Shown here: one piece after another, positions 1 to 9,775 of the stretch
Position numbering within the stretch: the stretch's first letter is position 1
Layout of the letters: the number at the start of each line of letters is the position of its first letter
Source of the DNA: Oppiella nova
Lineage: Eukaryota; Arthropoda; Arachnida; Sarcoptiformes; Oppiidae
DNA length: 20,603 bases
NCBI GenBank assembly: GCA_905397405.1
Contig: CAJPVJ010000770.1
Coordinates: 1-20,603 of the forward strand
Direction: 5' to 3'
The notes under the pieces: generated by a model
The model's database searches: none
What the model saw: only the letters and a program-made list of their open reading frames with translations
What the model was told of the DNA's origin: nothing
Program-made: the position numbers and the translations under genes

Positions 1-61
1 TACGTTTGGAGCTTAAATAAATAAATCTTCCTAAATTAAATCACCTGTCTACTTTATATAG
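1..61 (+). other. Intron end of the left-edge GH30 gene
   Basis: This AT-rich stretch ends in TATATAG at 55-61. The first base after it, at 62, continues the split glycine codon used at the same place in copies A and C (6420 and 15339). It is therefore the 3' end of an intron whose upstream exons lie outside the window. Confidence 0.75.
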
Positions 62-701
62 GCATCGCATTCCATTGTTATCTGTCTACTAGGTATCCCG
101 GTATCGATGCATTGCACCAGAAGTACCTGATGTATTTACACTAATGAGTGAATGTTGTCAAAACTTTCGCAAAAATACCGACCCATTCACACCGGCCACT
201 CTGGGCGAGTGGGGACAGGCAACTAATTATGCCAATCAAATTGTAGATGTAAGTGTATATAAATTGAAAATATAAATGATCAAGGAATATGTAATTCTAC
301 ATTTGTATCATTAGACTTTTCATCACTGGGTGAGTGGTTGGGTGGAATGGAATTTGGCCCTGGACACATTTGGTCACCCTAACAAAGATTTGAAAATGGC
401 TGACGCACCCTTGCTCATTGATGCTAAAAACAAGGAATATTTCAAAAATCCCAACTTCTATGCCATCGGGCACTTTAGCAAGTTTATAGCACCCGATTCA
501 GTTAGGGTTGAGTTGACAGCCAGTCAAACTCCCGGAAATTTCAAGTCTATTGCTTTTGTAAGACTAGATAATTCAGTAGTTATTGAGTTGGTCAATAGTG
601 GTGGTAACCCGATTGATATAACTATCAATGATCCAGCTCATGGCACAGTTGACGCACATGTTCCCGGGCAGTCTATTCAGTCATATATTTACTGGAATTA
701 A
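62..701 (+). CDS. GH30 glucosylceramidase-like gene, 3' part, one-base frameshift
   Basis: These are the last two exons (62-248 and 315-701) of a glucocerebrosidase-like gene that starts left of the window. The family hydrolyses the beta-glucosyl bond of glucosylceramide, usually in lysosomes or secreted. Exon 62-248 carries the IAFHCY loop and the nucleophile region MSECC. The last exon is 387 bases, as in the other copies, and has the substrate-binding GWVEWNLAL segment. It ends in YIYWN, then TAA. The first exon is 187 bases against 188 in copies A and C. The frame breaks at about 126-127, where TACCTG stands for an expected TAC-CCT, so a lost C in a C run is the simplest explanation. Downstream of the break the frame is open and well conserved. 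It is either a very young pseudogene or an assembly error. It belongs to the A/C subfamily. Confidence 0.85.
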
Positions 702-716
702 ATGTAATGTCTATGA

Positions 717-722
717 AATAAA
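717..722 (+). terminator. Polyadenylation signal AATAAA
   Basis: AATAAA lies 16 bases after the TAA of the left-edge GH30 gene, in the normal position for cleavage and polyadenylation. Confidence 0.55.
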
Positions 723-1343
723 TATAAATTAAAACAGAAAATCGTGTATTATTTTGCAATTTATACAAATTATTGGTTCAGGTATGTTATAAAAAATAAA
801 AATTATTACTTTATTTAATGTGTTAATTGACGGAAAGTTTTTTGAACTTTTATTTTATATTTTTTGTTTGAGATAGTAGATATAAATACAATATATAAAT
901 GTTAGCATATAAATAAATGAATTATACATTAAAAATATAATTATTTACAGTATTTAAGTACATGCTAAAATTAATTAGTGTTTGTATTATTTAATAGTTG
1001 AATTTTATTGGTGTAAATAATATAAATTCATACTTTTATTTATTTATATTTATTATATTTGCAAAAAGCGAAATAAAAATATTTGAAATATTTTTCAAAT
1101 ATATAAAAAATAATTTATAAGATAAAACATTTTATAAGTAATCCAATAATCCAATTATAAACAAAAATAATTAATTTCACATGACAAATATTATTAATAC
1201 TGTAAATGACACAGTAGTAAAATTTTAATGAGTATACAAATAAAACATCTAAAAGTGTTTAATTTCATAATAATAGTTATGCAATAATTAATTCATGTTT
1301 TATATATGTTGTATATCAATAAAAATAAAATATTAATATGAAC
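723..1343. other. AT-rich intergenic spacer
   Basis: There is no open frame with recognisable protein here. The sequence is A+T with short homopolymer and AT-alternating runs. I see no RNA gene or transposon end. Confidence 0.5.
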
Positions 1344-1370
1344 TATAAATACGTGTGAAATTATTGCAGT
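1344..1370 (+). promoter_or_regulatory. Candidate core promoter, TATA box plus initiator
   Basis: TATAAATA at 1344-1351 is followed about 25 bases later by GCAGT (1366-1370), which resembles the arthropod CAGT initiator. Transcription from there would give a 5' UTR of roughly 115 bases before the ATG proposed at 1486. TATA-like strings are common in this AT-rich DNA, so the call rests on the spacing and on the gene model downstream. Confidence 0.4.
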
Positions 1371-1485
1371 ATAATTAAATCACATAATTTGTGCCGCAAT
1401 TAAATTTCTTTAAGTATTACTGATTTTATTGAATACAAAAATTTATTGTAAAATAAAATTCTAACTAAAATACTGTACAATAAAT

Positions 1486-2480
1486 ATGATTAAAGTAAGT
1501 AAAATTTACTTTAAATTTAATAAATTCTATACTAACCATATTACACGATTTGTACTTATATTAATAATAAAACAAATATTAAATTATATTGTACCGTATA
1601 AATAATATTATATAAAAACTAAAATATTAATATAATTGTAGTTTACAATTAAATATATAAACAAGATTTTAAACTCTTTTATCACTAGTATTTTATTAGT
1701 GAGCAAAACCTGTAAACTAAATTGATTGATAATTGACTTTAATTTTATTTATTATGCCTAACCTTTCCATGGCGAATGCTTACATAGAAATTATATACAA
1801 TTATTTTACTTACTAGTTAGATTACTATTTATTTAATTACCCACATAAGTTTTAATATAATTTAAATATTTTCTAAAATAAAATAAATAATTAAAGTTTT
1901 TAAGTTTTTTATTATAAAGTCGATAATCATTGCACTGGTAGCCACCACTTCCCCGTGTTTTGGTAGCAGTTATTCACAAAGGAGTTATATGGGTGGCCAG
2001 GCTTATAGTCAAACAATTCCGGCAGCCGTTCTCAGCCAACGTTCAATCGAAGAAATCCCTGTCCAGTCATCGGGAGGTATAGCCGACGCAACAGACGTAG
2101 TGGTAGAGCCAGTCAACCTACCGGTGCAGATAAACTTCATGACCAAATCGAGTTCCCTGAGCACAACCCAACGGCACATCTCACGGCCGGGTAGTGTTCA
2201 GCACTCATCCAGTGTTGATGAACCCCACCATCTCTTGCAAGAGATCCTGAGACCCGTTCAACAGGACGTACGCGAAGTGATCGTCCCCTCGAGGACTGTC
2301 GTACAGGAGATCCGACCCGTCCAGGAGAACGTACGTACGATAGTGGCCAGGGGTCAGGCGGGGAGACTCAACCAGGGCTTGGATGGCGGACTCGGAGATG
2401 GATCGGGTGCTCGTTATGGCGATAATGGCGGCTGGAGTGGTAATAGAGGTCTACTTATGGCTGCGATTAAGAAGTGGTGA
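1486..2480 (+). CDS. Secreted PVQ-motif protein, probably cuticular; two exons
   Basis: The main exon (1920-2480) is open upstream of its first ATG at 1989. That upstream part reads as a hydrophobic signal peptide core (SIIIALVATTSPCFG) preceded by an acceptor AG at 1918-1919. The nearest fitting first exon is ATG-ATT-AAA at 1486-1494, followed by a perfect GTAAGT donor. The joined protein is 189 residues and starts MIKSIIIALVATTSPCFG. The mature chain lacks transmembrane segments. It has a conserved-looking centre (EVEPVNLPVQ-type segment) and two RPVQxxVR repeats separated by a VVQEI linker, then a Gly-rich tail. I recall similar short secreted proteins in mites and ticks, usually left unnamed or called cuticular. 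A structural extracellular role is inferred. The exon is far more GC-rich than its surroundings. The first exon is a prediction. Confidence 0.68.
1495..1919 (+). other. Predicted phase-0 intron after a nine-base first exon
   Basis: GTAAGT at 1495-1500 and AG at 1918-1919, after a T-rich tract, bound 425 bases of AT-rich sequence. No other coding signal is seen inside. Confidence 0.55.
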
Positions 2481-2577
2481 TATTTTAGATATTATAATAT
2501 GTTGCAAAATATATTATAATATTTTAAAAGATTTATTTTGAATATAAATTATTAAATCTATAAAATAGTAACTGTTA

Positions 2578-2583
2578 AATAAA
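2578..2583 (+). terminator. Polyadenylation signal AATAAA
   Basis: AATAAA lies about 100 bases after the TGA at 2478-2480 of the PVQ-motif gene. Confidence 0.4.
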
Positions 2584-2873
2584 ATTTTATTGTAAAATTT
2601 CATAAATATAGTAACTTATGCACATTAAAAGTTTTATTTTAATATTTTTAAAATTTAAATATGTTATAAATTAAATAGTAAAGGTGTATGTCTTTATTGA
2701 CTGTAATAATTATTTATTGTATAAAAACTAGCTTAAAAAGTTGTAAACAAATATGAATTGGCAAAAATAGTAATTGTGAATTTATTTTTATATTGATATT
2801 TTTAAAGTTTTAGTACGTCTACAGTATTAGGTAAACATGTATTAAAAATATAATACAGCATTGCTTAAATTTT
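2584..2873. other. AT-rich spacer between convergent genes
   Basis: This is the 3' flank shared by the PVQ-motif gene (+) and the receptor gene (-). Nothing else is recognisable. Confidence 0.45.
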
Positions 2874-2879
2874 TTTATT
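2874..2879 (-). terminator. Polyadenylation signal of the receptor gene
   Basis: TTTATT on the plus strand reads AATAAA on the minus strand. It directly abuts the stop codon of the receptor. That is unusually close, so a further downstream signal may be the real one. Confidence 0.3.
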
Positions 2880-3856
2880 TAACTATTCAGATTTGTAAGT
2901 TCAATACCGGTAAATCTTACATTATGTCTTAATCTCTTGTTTGTAATATTATGATTTGTGTTGATATAACTGAATATAAGATTCGCAATTGTTTTAAATG
3001 ACAAAATAGTGGATACAATATAGAAACGATGGCGATATTCACTTATGAAAGCACAGGTATCCTGCGACGAGTACATCGAGAATTTATTGCCAAAATGAAA
3101 CAGCAACTTTCTAATTGTCACTAACGTTAGCATCAATAACATGCCTTTTGTAACATGAATTACTTTTGTTAAGAGGTTGATATTATTACTTTCAAATCCA
3201 GTAAAGTAGATGTAGGTTGTTTTTATTGAAAAGTATATTACGACCAAGGTTGGTAACACAAATTCGGTAAACATACGGAATATTCGTGTATACGTTTTGA
3301 TACCTAACCCGGTTAACCAATCGTTGATTATATTATTGCCAATATTGCATACATATAGCTGAGTTTGGTAATCGTAATAAATCATGTAGCTTGTTGCCAA
3401 AAATGGCATAGATAAGATCACACTTGATAACCATATAATCGCTAATATCTTTACTTTGCTAAAGTTATTCATCCAATTTAACTTCGGGTAGACGTATTTA
3501 AAGGTTAAATACCGGTCCCAAGCTATTATGACCATGGTAAACGACTCTAAATATAATATGCACGAGTCGTAGTAGTTTTTGACAGTCTGTAACACAGTGG
3601 GGACGTCCGACTGACTGGTTGCATACAATGGGCTTATAATAAACACCGGCATTATATTTAATATTAATGATAAAGAATCGGCATAAACTAGGTTCAGGAT
3701 CAATATTTTATAACGTTTTCTATTATCATAGGTTAGCAACATTTGATGCTCATTTACTGAAAGCTTAAAACATTTTATATACACAATGTTTGAAATCAAC
3801 TGTATCAACTGTAGCGTGTAAATTATTGACATATATATCGTTATTTTTAAATGCAT
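2879..3856 (-). CDS. Class A (rhodopsin-like) seven-helix receptor, intronless
   Basis: The 325-residue protein shows seven hydrophobic helices, at about 8-30, 50-75, 93-118, 133-157, 192-215, 232-255 and 275-299. Class A landmarks are visible. They are Asn23 in helix 1, NLxxAD with Asp60 in helix 2, Cys99 at the top of helix 3, and Asp-Arg-Tyr 114-116 at its end. Further landmarks are Trp142 in helix 4, Cys170 in the second outer loop (disulfide partner of Cys99) and Pro202 in helix 5. Helix 6 lacks the usual CWxP, and helix 7 has NLIFSY instead of NPxxY. The layout suggests a peptide-type receptor, but I cannot name a ligand. The outer N-terminus is only about eight residues. An in-frame TAA lies 12 bases upstream of this ATG, so either this is the start or the bases just before it (CAAG) are a splice acceptor. 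No intron is present, unlike the neighbouring genes. Confidence 0.78.
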   Translation of the reverse strand: MHLKITIYMSIIYTLQLIQLISNIVYIKCFKLSVNEHQMLLTYDNRKRYKILILNLVYADSLSLILNIMPVFIISPLYATSQSDVPTVLQTVKNYYDSCILYLESFTMVIIAWDRYLTFKYVYPKLNWMNNFSKVKILAIIWLSSVILSMPFLATSYMIYYDYQTQLYVCNIGNNIINDWLTGLGIKTYTRIFRMFTEFVLPTLVVIYFSIKTTYIYFTGFESNNINLLTKVIHVTKGMLLMLTLVTIRKLLFHFGNKFSMYSSQDTCAFISEYRHRFYIVSTILSFKTIANLIFSYINTNHNITNKRLRHNVRFTGIELTNLNS

Positions 3857-4402
3857 CTTGATAGTTTATGGCGAATAATAAATCTTATTAAATTATTAAT
3901 ATAAAAGTCTTTTTTAGAAAATTAATATGTGATAGTTATTACAAATTGCAACTTAACTAAGTTATTAACAAATTACTTAACTTGTTTTTTGTTATATCAT
4001 AATGTTTTATTTGCTATAATATAACACAATAAAATTGATTTCAATTACAAAATACCATAATGTTATTTATAATATTTTACAAAACTCTCCTTATTACTTG
4101 TAATAATTTCAATAATGAATCATTTTAATGACTCTACAAATTGTACAGGATTTAAAATAATACCATAATTGTAGAATCTAATTTTAATATTTGCGTGACA
4201 AATCATCAATTAATTCAAATTAAATTTCAGTTGCCGTGCATTTAAAAATGCTAAATAAAATTAACTAAAATAAATTTTTTAATGAGTCCTTAAGAAATAA
4301 GAAATTGTATTTACAAAAAAGTTTAATAAAGTTCTAATAGTTTTATTTATGACAAAAATATAAACTTCATAAAATTAGCTCTTTAATTATTATAATAACA
4401 TT
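3857..4402. other. AT-rich spacer; right part resembles the 3' flank of GH30 copy B
   Basis: No gene is seen. From about 4080 onward it shows patchy similarity to 7490-7650, the 3' flank of GH30 copy B, for example around TAATAATTT followed by AATGA at 4101-4117 and 7522-7539. This fits the view that the remnant at 4403-4617 was duplicated with its flank. Confidence 0.4.
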
Positions 4403-4617
4403 AGATATACTGTACGACTGAATAGCAAGGTGTTTGGCGGTATGAGTGGCTCGATTGCTGCCCTCGTTATAGTCAACGCCAACGAGTCCTCCCTTTTATT
4501 GAAGACAATGACGACAACCCCTCCGTCGGGTCTCTGAATGGCAGAGCTGTACACACCGGACAGGGGGTTGTCTTCAAGGATACCAATCTTGACGGACTCC
4601 GGTACTAAAAATTTGTC
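4403..4617 (-). pseudogene. Truncated GH30 last-exon remnant, copy-B type
   Basis: Read on the minus strand from 4614 downward, this begins KFLVPESVKIGI and continues EDNP, then QRPDGGVVVIVFN and SLALTI. It matches the last exon of copy B (7651-8037) almost residue for residue. The match starts in the middle of that exon: upstream of about 4617 the sequence is unrelated and has a stop, so all earlier exons are missing. After SLALTI a one-base deletion (ACGAG where copy B has AAAGAG) shifts the frame, so the C-terminal residues are lost. It is a dead fragment and cannot encode an enzyme. It shows that a second B-type gene once stood here in the same orientation as B. Confidence 0.87.
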
Positions 4618-4940
4618 GTTAATTAGACAACAGGTAATTAGTTTATCTTTAGTTTATTATAATAAGGATGTATACAGTATTTCTCATATTAAGTTTTACT
4701 TTCAGAACACTATTTATATCCTTGTATTTATCTAAGAATTAAAAAAAATATTTGAGAACGTTTACCCAGGTGTGAATGTGGACAAGTGCATGTATACTTT
4801 ATCTATTATAATGTACAGATGTGCAGTATTGATTATTTAATGGTAGAGTGTTTTTATAAACTATTTCACATTAAAGTGTATTGCATTATAGTATACTTAG
4901 TGTACGTATACTATTTCCATTGAAATTGATAAAACTTGGA
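4618..4940. other. Duplicated 5' flank of GH30 copy A
   Basis: From about 4637 this stretch aligns with the 5' flank of copy C from about 13628. Shared anchors are TAATTAGTTTA, then TTTCAGAA(C/T)ACTATT with ATATCCTTG, then GAACGTTTA and CAAGTGCA(T/C)G. The left edge of the duplicated unit therefore lies within about 20 bases of the broken end of the GH30 remnant. I see no coding sequence. Confidence 0.55.
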
Positions 4941-4948
4941 TATATAAA
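4941..4948 (+). promoter_or_regulatory. TATA box of GH30 copy A
   Basis: TATATAAA begins 67 bases before the ATG at 5008. It sits inside a block (about 4913-5000) conserved with the promoter of copy C (about 13853-13945). The block includes a shared TTGAAA(T/C)TGATAA element about 25 bases upstream of the TATA box. Conservation between paralogs in otherwise diverged flank supports function. Confidence 0.65.
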
Positions 4949-5007
4949 GTGCATGTTATTTAAGTTTGAGCAAGTTAGAAGTGAAATTCATTTTGATTTA
5001 CTTTAAA

Positions 5008-7056
5008 ATGAATCTTAATTGTATTTTCCTTACATTTGTTGTATTTTCATTTACTTTTGGTAATTAAAATTTATGTTTTATTAAAAACTTTACATTAATT
5101 TAATGCAAATTTGTTAATTATTATATATAGCGGTAATTGAATGCAGACACGAATGCGTTGGTCGTAAGGGAAATGACACTCAATACTGTGTTTGCAACGC
5201 TACCTATTGCGATGACCTAGATCCTATTACCAAACAACCCGTTGGCACAATACTGTCCTACCAGTCCAGTAAGAGTGGGGACAGATTCAAAGAATCCCAG
5301 TTAAAATTTGTCAAACAAAATGACCATGATAATGCTGATCGGGTGACACTGACCCTGGACAAAAGTAAAAGGTTCCAAAAGATATTTGGTATAGGTGCCG
5401 CGTTTACCGATGCAGCCGCTATTAATATTGGTAGTTTGCCCAAGGACATGTCCGATAGGGTTATCAAGGACTATTTCTCAGCATCTGGTATTGGGTTCAG
5501 TATGGCTCGTATACCTATAGCTGGCTGCGATTTCTCGACCCATGAGTACACATATGATGATACAAAGGATGATTATTCACTTGAACATTTTACTATGCCT
5601 GATGAGGAAATTAAATACAAGGTATTTTTAATTTTTATAAGATATTTTATAAATTATAGTATGAATATTCAACATAATTTATTTAGTTTAGCATAATTGT
5701 TTTTAATAGTATTTAATATTGTAATATTAGTATTAATAGTTGGGCACTGTTACCGTACACAGTTGCATACATATGATTTTTATGGCCTATTTAATGGATT
5801 ATTTAAAAACACATAAAAATTGTAATAAATTGGAATTTGTTTTAAAAATTTAAACCTTATTCAATAGATTCCCCAAATTAAATTAGCTAAACAGGTGGCT
5901 CAACATGGACTTAAACTTTACGGCAGTCCCTGGAATACACCGCATTGGTTGAATGATGCTCAAAAATTGAAAACCCAACCAGATAAACAATATGAGACAT
6001 GGGCTAACTATTTTGTCAAGTTAGTACTTAACAATCATCAATGACAAATCACATTACAATTATTTAAATGTATTTTTACATAGGTTCCTGGATGAGTACA
6101 AAAAGAATGGCATTGAGTTATGGGGACTGACCATGCAAAATGAGCCAATGTCATTTAGCTCTATGCACTTCCTAAACGCATCTATTGAGCGAGACTTTGT
6201 GAAAAAGCATCTTGGTCCCGCACTAAATAAAGCTGGCTACACGAAAGACAAAATGAACTTGATGGTTTATGATGATGGCAGCGATAAGAATCCTATGATC
6301 GAGTACGTGGACACTTGCCTCAGTGACAAGGATGCTGCTAAATATATTACTGGTAATCTTTTGCAAATGACTCAAATACCCTTGTTTATAATAATAGTCA
6401 TACCTTATACATTGATTAGGAATTGCATTCCATTGCTACCTGTCTAATAAATATGAGGCAGTGGATGCCCTACACAAAAAATACCCGGAATATTTTACTT
6501 TTATGACCGAATGTTGTACACATTTTCACAAACCTACCGATCCTACAGAAAGGGCACGACTGGGCATATGGGACTCAGGCAGTGGCTATGCCCGCCAGAT
6601 AATAGACGTAAGGCGTTAATTTGAGTATGAACAACTAATAAGTGTAAATAATTATATTTAATTAAATAGAATTTTAGCCATTGGGTAAGCGGTTGGGTGG
6701 AGTGGAATTTGGCCCTGAGCGTGTTTGGCAACCCTAATAAGGATAAGAAAATGGCTGACGCACCCCTGATAATTGATGTTGACAACAAGGAATATTTCAA
6801 AAATCCCCAATTTTATGCCATTGGACATTTTAGTAAATTCGTAGCACCCGACTCAGTTAGAGTTGAGTTGACAGCCAGTAAAATTGAAAAAGATTTCAAG
6901 TCTATTGCTTTCGAAACACCGGATAAATCAGTGGTCGTTGTTATGGTGAATGATAGTCCCAACCCCATAGATATTACTATTAGTGACCCCGCTCATGGTA
7001 AAGTTGACACACATATACCCGAGCATTCAATTCAGTCGTATGTGTATTGGAATTAA
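5008..7056 (+). CDS. GH30 glucosylceramidase-like enzyme, copy A (six exons)
   Basis: Exons are 5008-5059, 5131-5621, 5868-6019, 6084-6352, 6420-6607 and 6670-7056, giving 512 residues. The family hydrolyses glucosylceramide to glucose and ceramide through a retaining two-glutamate mechanism. Residues 1-17 form a signal peptide. Cys22, Cys26, Cys37, Cys39 and Cys44 with the sequon at Asn40 (CVCNATYC) match the N-terminal domain of animal GBA. GIGAAFTDAA carries the active-site Asp. SPW (201-203) is followed by the acid/base Glu252 in QNEP. IAFHCY (323-328) precedes the nucleophile Glu352 in MTECC. GWVEWNLAL follows (392-400), and the chain ends in an all-beta tail. The usual His-Trp-Tyr reads His-Cys-Tyr. 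All splice sites are GT/AG and keep the frame. A lysosomal or secreted digestive role is inferred. It pairs with copy C as a recent duplicate. Confidence 0.94.
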
Positions 7057-7071
7057 ATTTTATGCTGACAC

Positions 7072-7077
7072 AATAAA
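7072..7077 (+). terminator. Polyadenylation signal of copy A
   Basis: AATAAA lies 16 bases after the stop. The context ACACAATAAAA is shared with copy C at 15995-16005. Confidence 0.6.
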
Positions 7078-7586
7078 ATTATTTTAAAACTTTATTTAAT
7101 ATTTTATTTATCCACTCACGAAGCCTTCAGTTAAATGCTATAAAATTTAAGCTCACCTTGACAGTAATTTATCTATTATAATATTTCTATATAAAATGAT
7201 TTTATATAAATAATTTCAAATAAACTTTTGCATATTTTATACTTTATTATACGGTATTAATTTTAAAATTGCATCACAGTATTATAATAATAAATATTAA
7301 AATGTAAATAAGCTAACTGTAAGTACTTTAAATTAATTTGTATTAATTATAACATGCAATAAAAATTAATTTAATAATTTAATAATTAGAAATTAAAAGT
7401 TGTTTATTTAAATAACATTAATTTTAAATTTAATTTGAAAATAGCATTATGATATACAATGTATATTATACATTTATTTAACACAACCCTACTTAATACT
7501 TATAATAATTTTATTAATGAGCCATTAATAATGACTTTTAAAATTATATTTAAAAACATTAATCAAATTCTAATAAAATGAATCAG
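7078..7586. other. AT-rich spacer between convergent GH30 copies A and B
   Basis: This holds only the 3' flanks of the two genes. No coding, RNA or transposon signal is seen. Confidence 0.45.
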
Positions 7587-7592
7587 TTTATT
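7587..7592 (-). terminator. Polyadenylation signal of copy B
   Basis: TTTATT on the plus strand is AATAAA on the minus strand, about 60 bases beyond the stop of copy B. Confidence 0.45.
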
Positions 7593-7650
7593 TAAATACA
7601 AATCTCAAATACAAATTATTTAAACATAATTAATAAAATGAACGATAATT

Positions 7651-9724
7651 TTAAATATCATAATAGATATACGTCTGAATCTCATGGGGTTTGACGGTAT
7701 GAGTGACCCGATTGCTGCCCTCTTTGATAGTCAGCGCCAACGTGTCGTTCCTTCTGTTGAAGACAATGACAACAACCCCGCCGTCGGGCCTCTGAAAGGC
7801 AGTGCTGTACACATCGGACTGGGGGTTGTCTTCAGTGATGCCAATCTTGACGGACTCCGGGACTAAAAATTTGCTGAAATGACCCAGAGTGTAAAACGAG
7901 GGCTGTTTGTAGTACTCATGTTTGGTGGCGTCCACCGATATGGGGGCGTTCTGACTGTCCCCGCAATACCTTGGTCCACCTGCCATGTTCAACACCATGT
8001 TCCAGCCAACATACCCTACCACATAGTGGTTAAGATCCTAAAATAAAAAATGGTTTACTAGTATAATTTTATAGAAAGTTATATTATTTATATTATTCAC
8101 TTATAATTATACAAACTTATAGTAAAATATTATAAATTCTATAAAAATTAATAGTATAAATATCAATTAGTTTATATAGCACCTACCACAATGATATCCT
8201 TGGCATACCTCTCAGCATTTTCCCATGATCCAACACCTCGGTGGGCATTACTAGACTCTGTGTTAATAATATACTTCGTGGGGTCGATGTCACGGGTTTT
8301 GTCCAATTCTCCCACATTTGTGTCATTATTGTTATACCAGTGGACAGCAGTGCCGGCCACGTATTTGGCCGCCTCCTTGTCCTTCAGTATAACATTAGCC
8401 CATCTGACTATTTGGTCCCTTTGGTCATCAAATATCATAACATCCAACTGTTTGGGTCCATAACCCGCCGCCTCAAGCGTGGGGCCCAAGTCTTTGATGA
8501 TGAATTCCCGCTGGAGTTCGGGTGTAAAACCCAAACAATTAAAGTCATAGGTCTTTGCATCGCCCGCTTTCGGCTCATTCTCTATAGTTATGCCCCAGAA
8601 GTGTAGGTCATTTGATTTATAAGCGTCTAGAAATCTGAACAGGTTCAAATAATTTATTTAATATAGTGCATATCATAATTAAATTTTAGATTTTAAGTCA
8701 AATTTCAACAAACTAGGCAAACGCACTAGTAATGTTGGATAATATAACACACATACTTGACAAAGTATTTGGCAAATGTTTTATAATATTGTCCACCTGG
8801 CTGTCCAATGAGATATCCACCATGAATGAGGTCGCTATTATTTTTCATCCACGCAGGTGGTGCCCACGGGCTGCCAAAGTATTTGATGTGCGGGTTTATT
8901 TTGGACGCAGATTTCATGTATGGTATCTAAAAATAGAAAATTTTAAAACTGATTGTAAAATAATTTTATAAAAACAAATAAACCTTATAGTCGTGGTCTT
9001 CGGCCGTGAGATTGAAATGTTTTAACTCGAAGTCGTCTTTATTGTTGTCATCATAACTGTACGGATGGGTCGAGAGGTCAGTCCCTCCGATGGGTATTCG
9101 CACCAAATTATACTCCAGTCCCGTATCGGCGAAGTAGTCCTTAATTAACTGATCCTGAAGGTTCTGAGGCAACGACTTGATGTTAATACCGGTGCTGTCG
9201 GTGATGGCCGCACCGATACCTATGATTTTCTGTGCCCTCTGTTTCGTATCGATAGTAAGCGTTTGACTAATATTTGCATTAATCGTCGGTTTGTTAGCGA
9301 ACTTGAGTTCCGTTTGTTTGAGTCGATCGCCGCTCTCATTGGTCTCGAAGACAGTGATCACCCCTTTTGGGGTCCGTTTCAATGCATCCAAATCATCACA
9401 ATATGTCGTATTACAGACACACACGAGGCGTCCCTTTCCTAAGTCTCGTTGTGCACATGGCTTACGACAATAGACTGTAATATTTATGTTGAATACAATT
9501 TTATTTAATTTTATTTTGAATTTATAATGTAATATGGATAATAATTCTATTAATTATAAGTGTAGCTCACCTAATACTGTAAATTATTGTGTTCAAATTT
9601 TTACTTAAATATTTTTATAATGTTTATTACTAGTTAAATATTTATTTGTTAATAATTAATTGAATAATAAGTACTTACCCGCGATTAAAATGTTTAGCAA
9701 AACAATTGCTATTAAAAATCTCAT
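7651..9724 (-). CDS. GH30 glucosylceramidase, copy B (five exons, most classical)
   Basis: In transcription order the exons are 9724-9679, 9474-8984, 8926-8757, 8634-8187 and 8037-7651, giving 513 residues. The signal peptide is MRFLIAIVLLNILIA. The second and last exons are 491 and 387 bases, identical in length to copies A and C. The exon of 448 bases fuses what are exons 4 and 5 elsewhere, so one intron is absent. The N-terminal knot has the CVCNTTYC sequon. The acid/base is Glu256 in TIENEP, the loop keeps AVHWY (332-336), and the nucleophile is Glu362 in NTESS. GYVGWN and GHFSKFL follow in the last exon. These residues match animal lysosomal glucocerebrosidase closely, so true glucosylceramidase activity is most likely for this copy. 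It is more GC-rich than A and C. It points toward copy A, tail to tail. Confidence 0.94.
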
Positions 9725-9775
9725 TATAATTTGTAATTTTGTTTACTATGACAAATTAATCCAATAGATTATACA

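Noticed and set aside
4538-4735. Plus-strand open frame of 65 codons
   Set aside because: Its left half is the antisense of the GH30 remnant, and the rest is AT-rich flank. No independent protein features.
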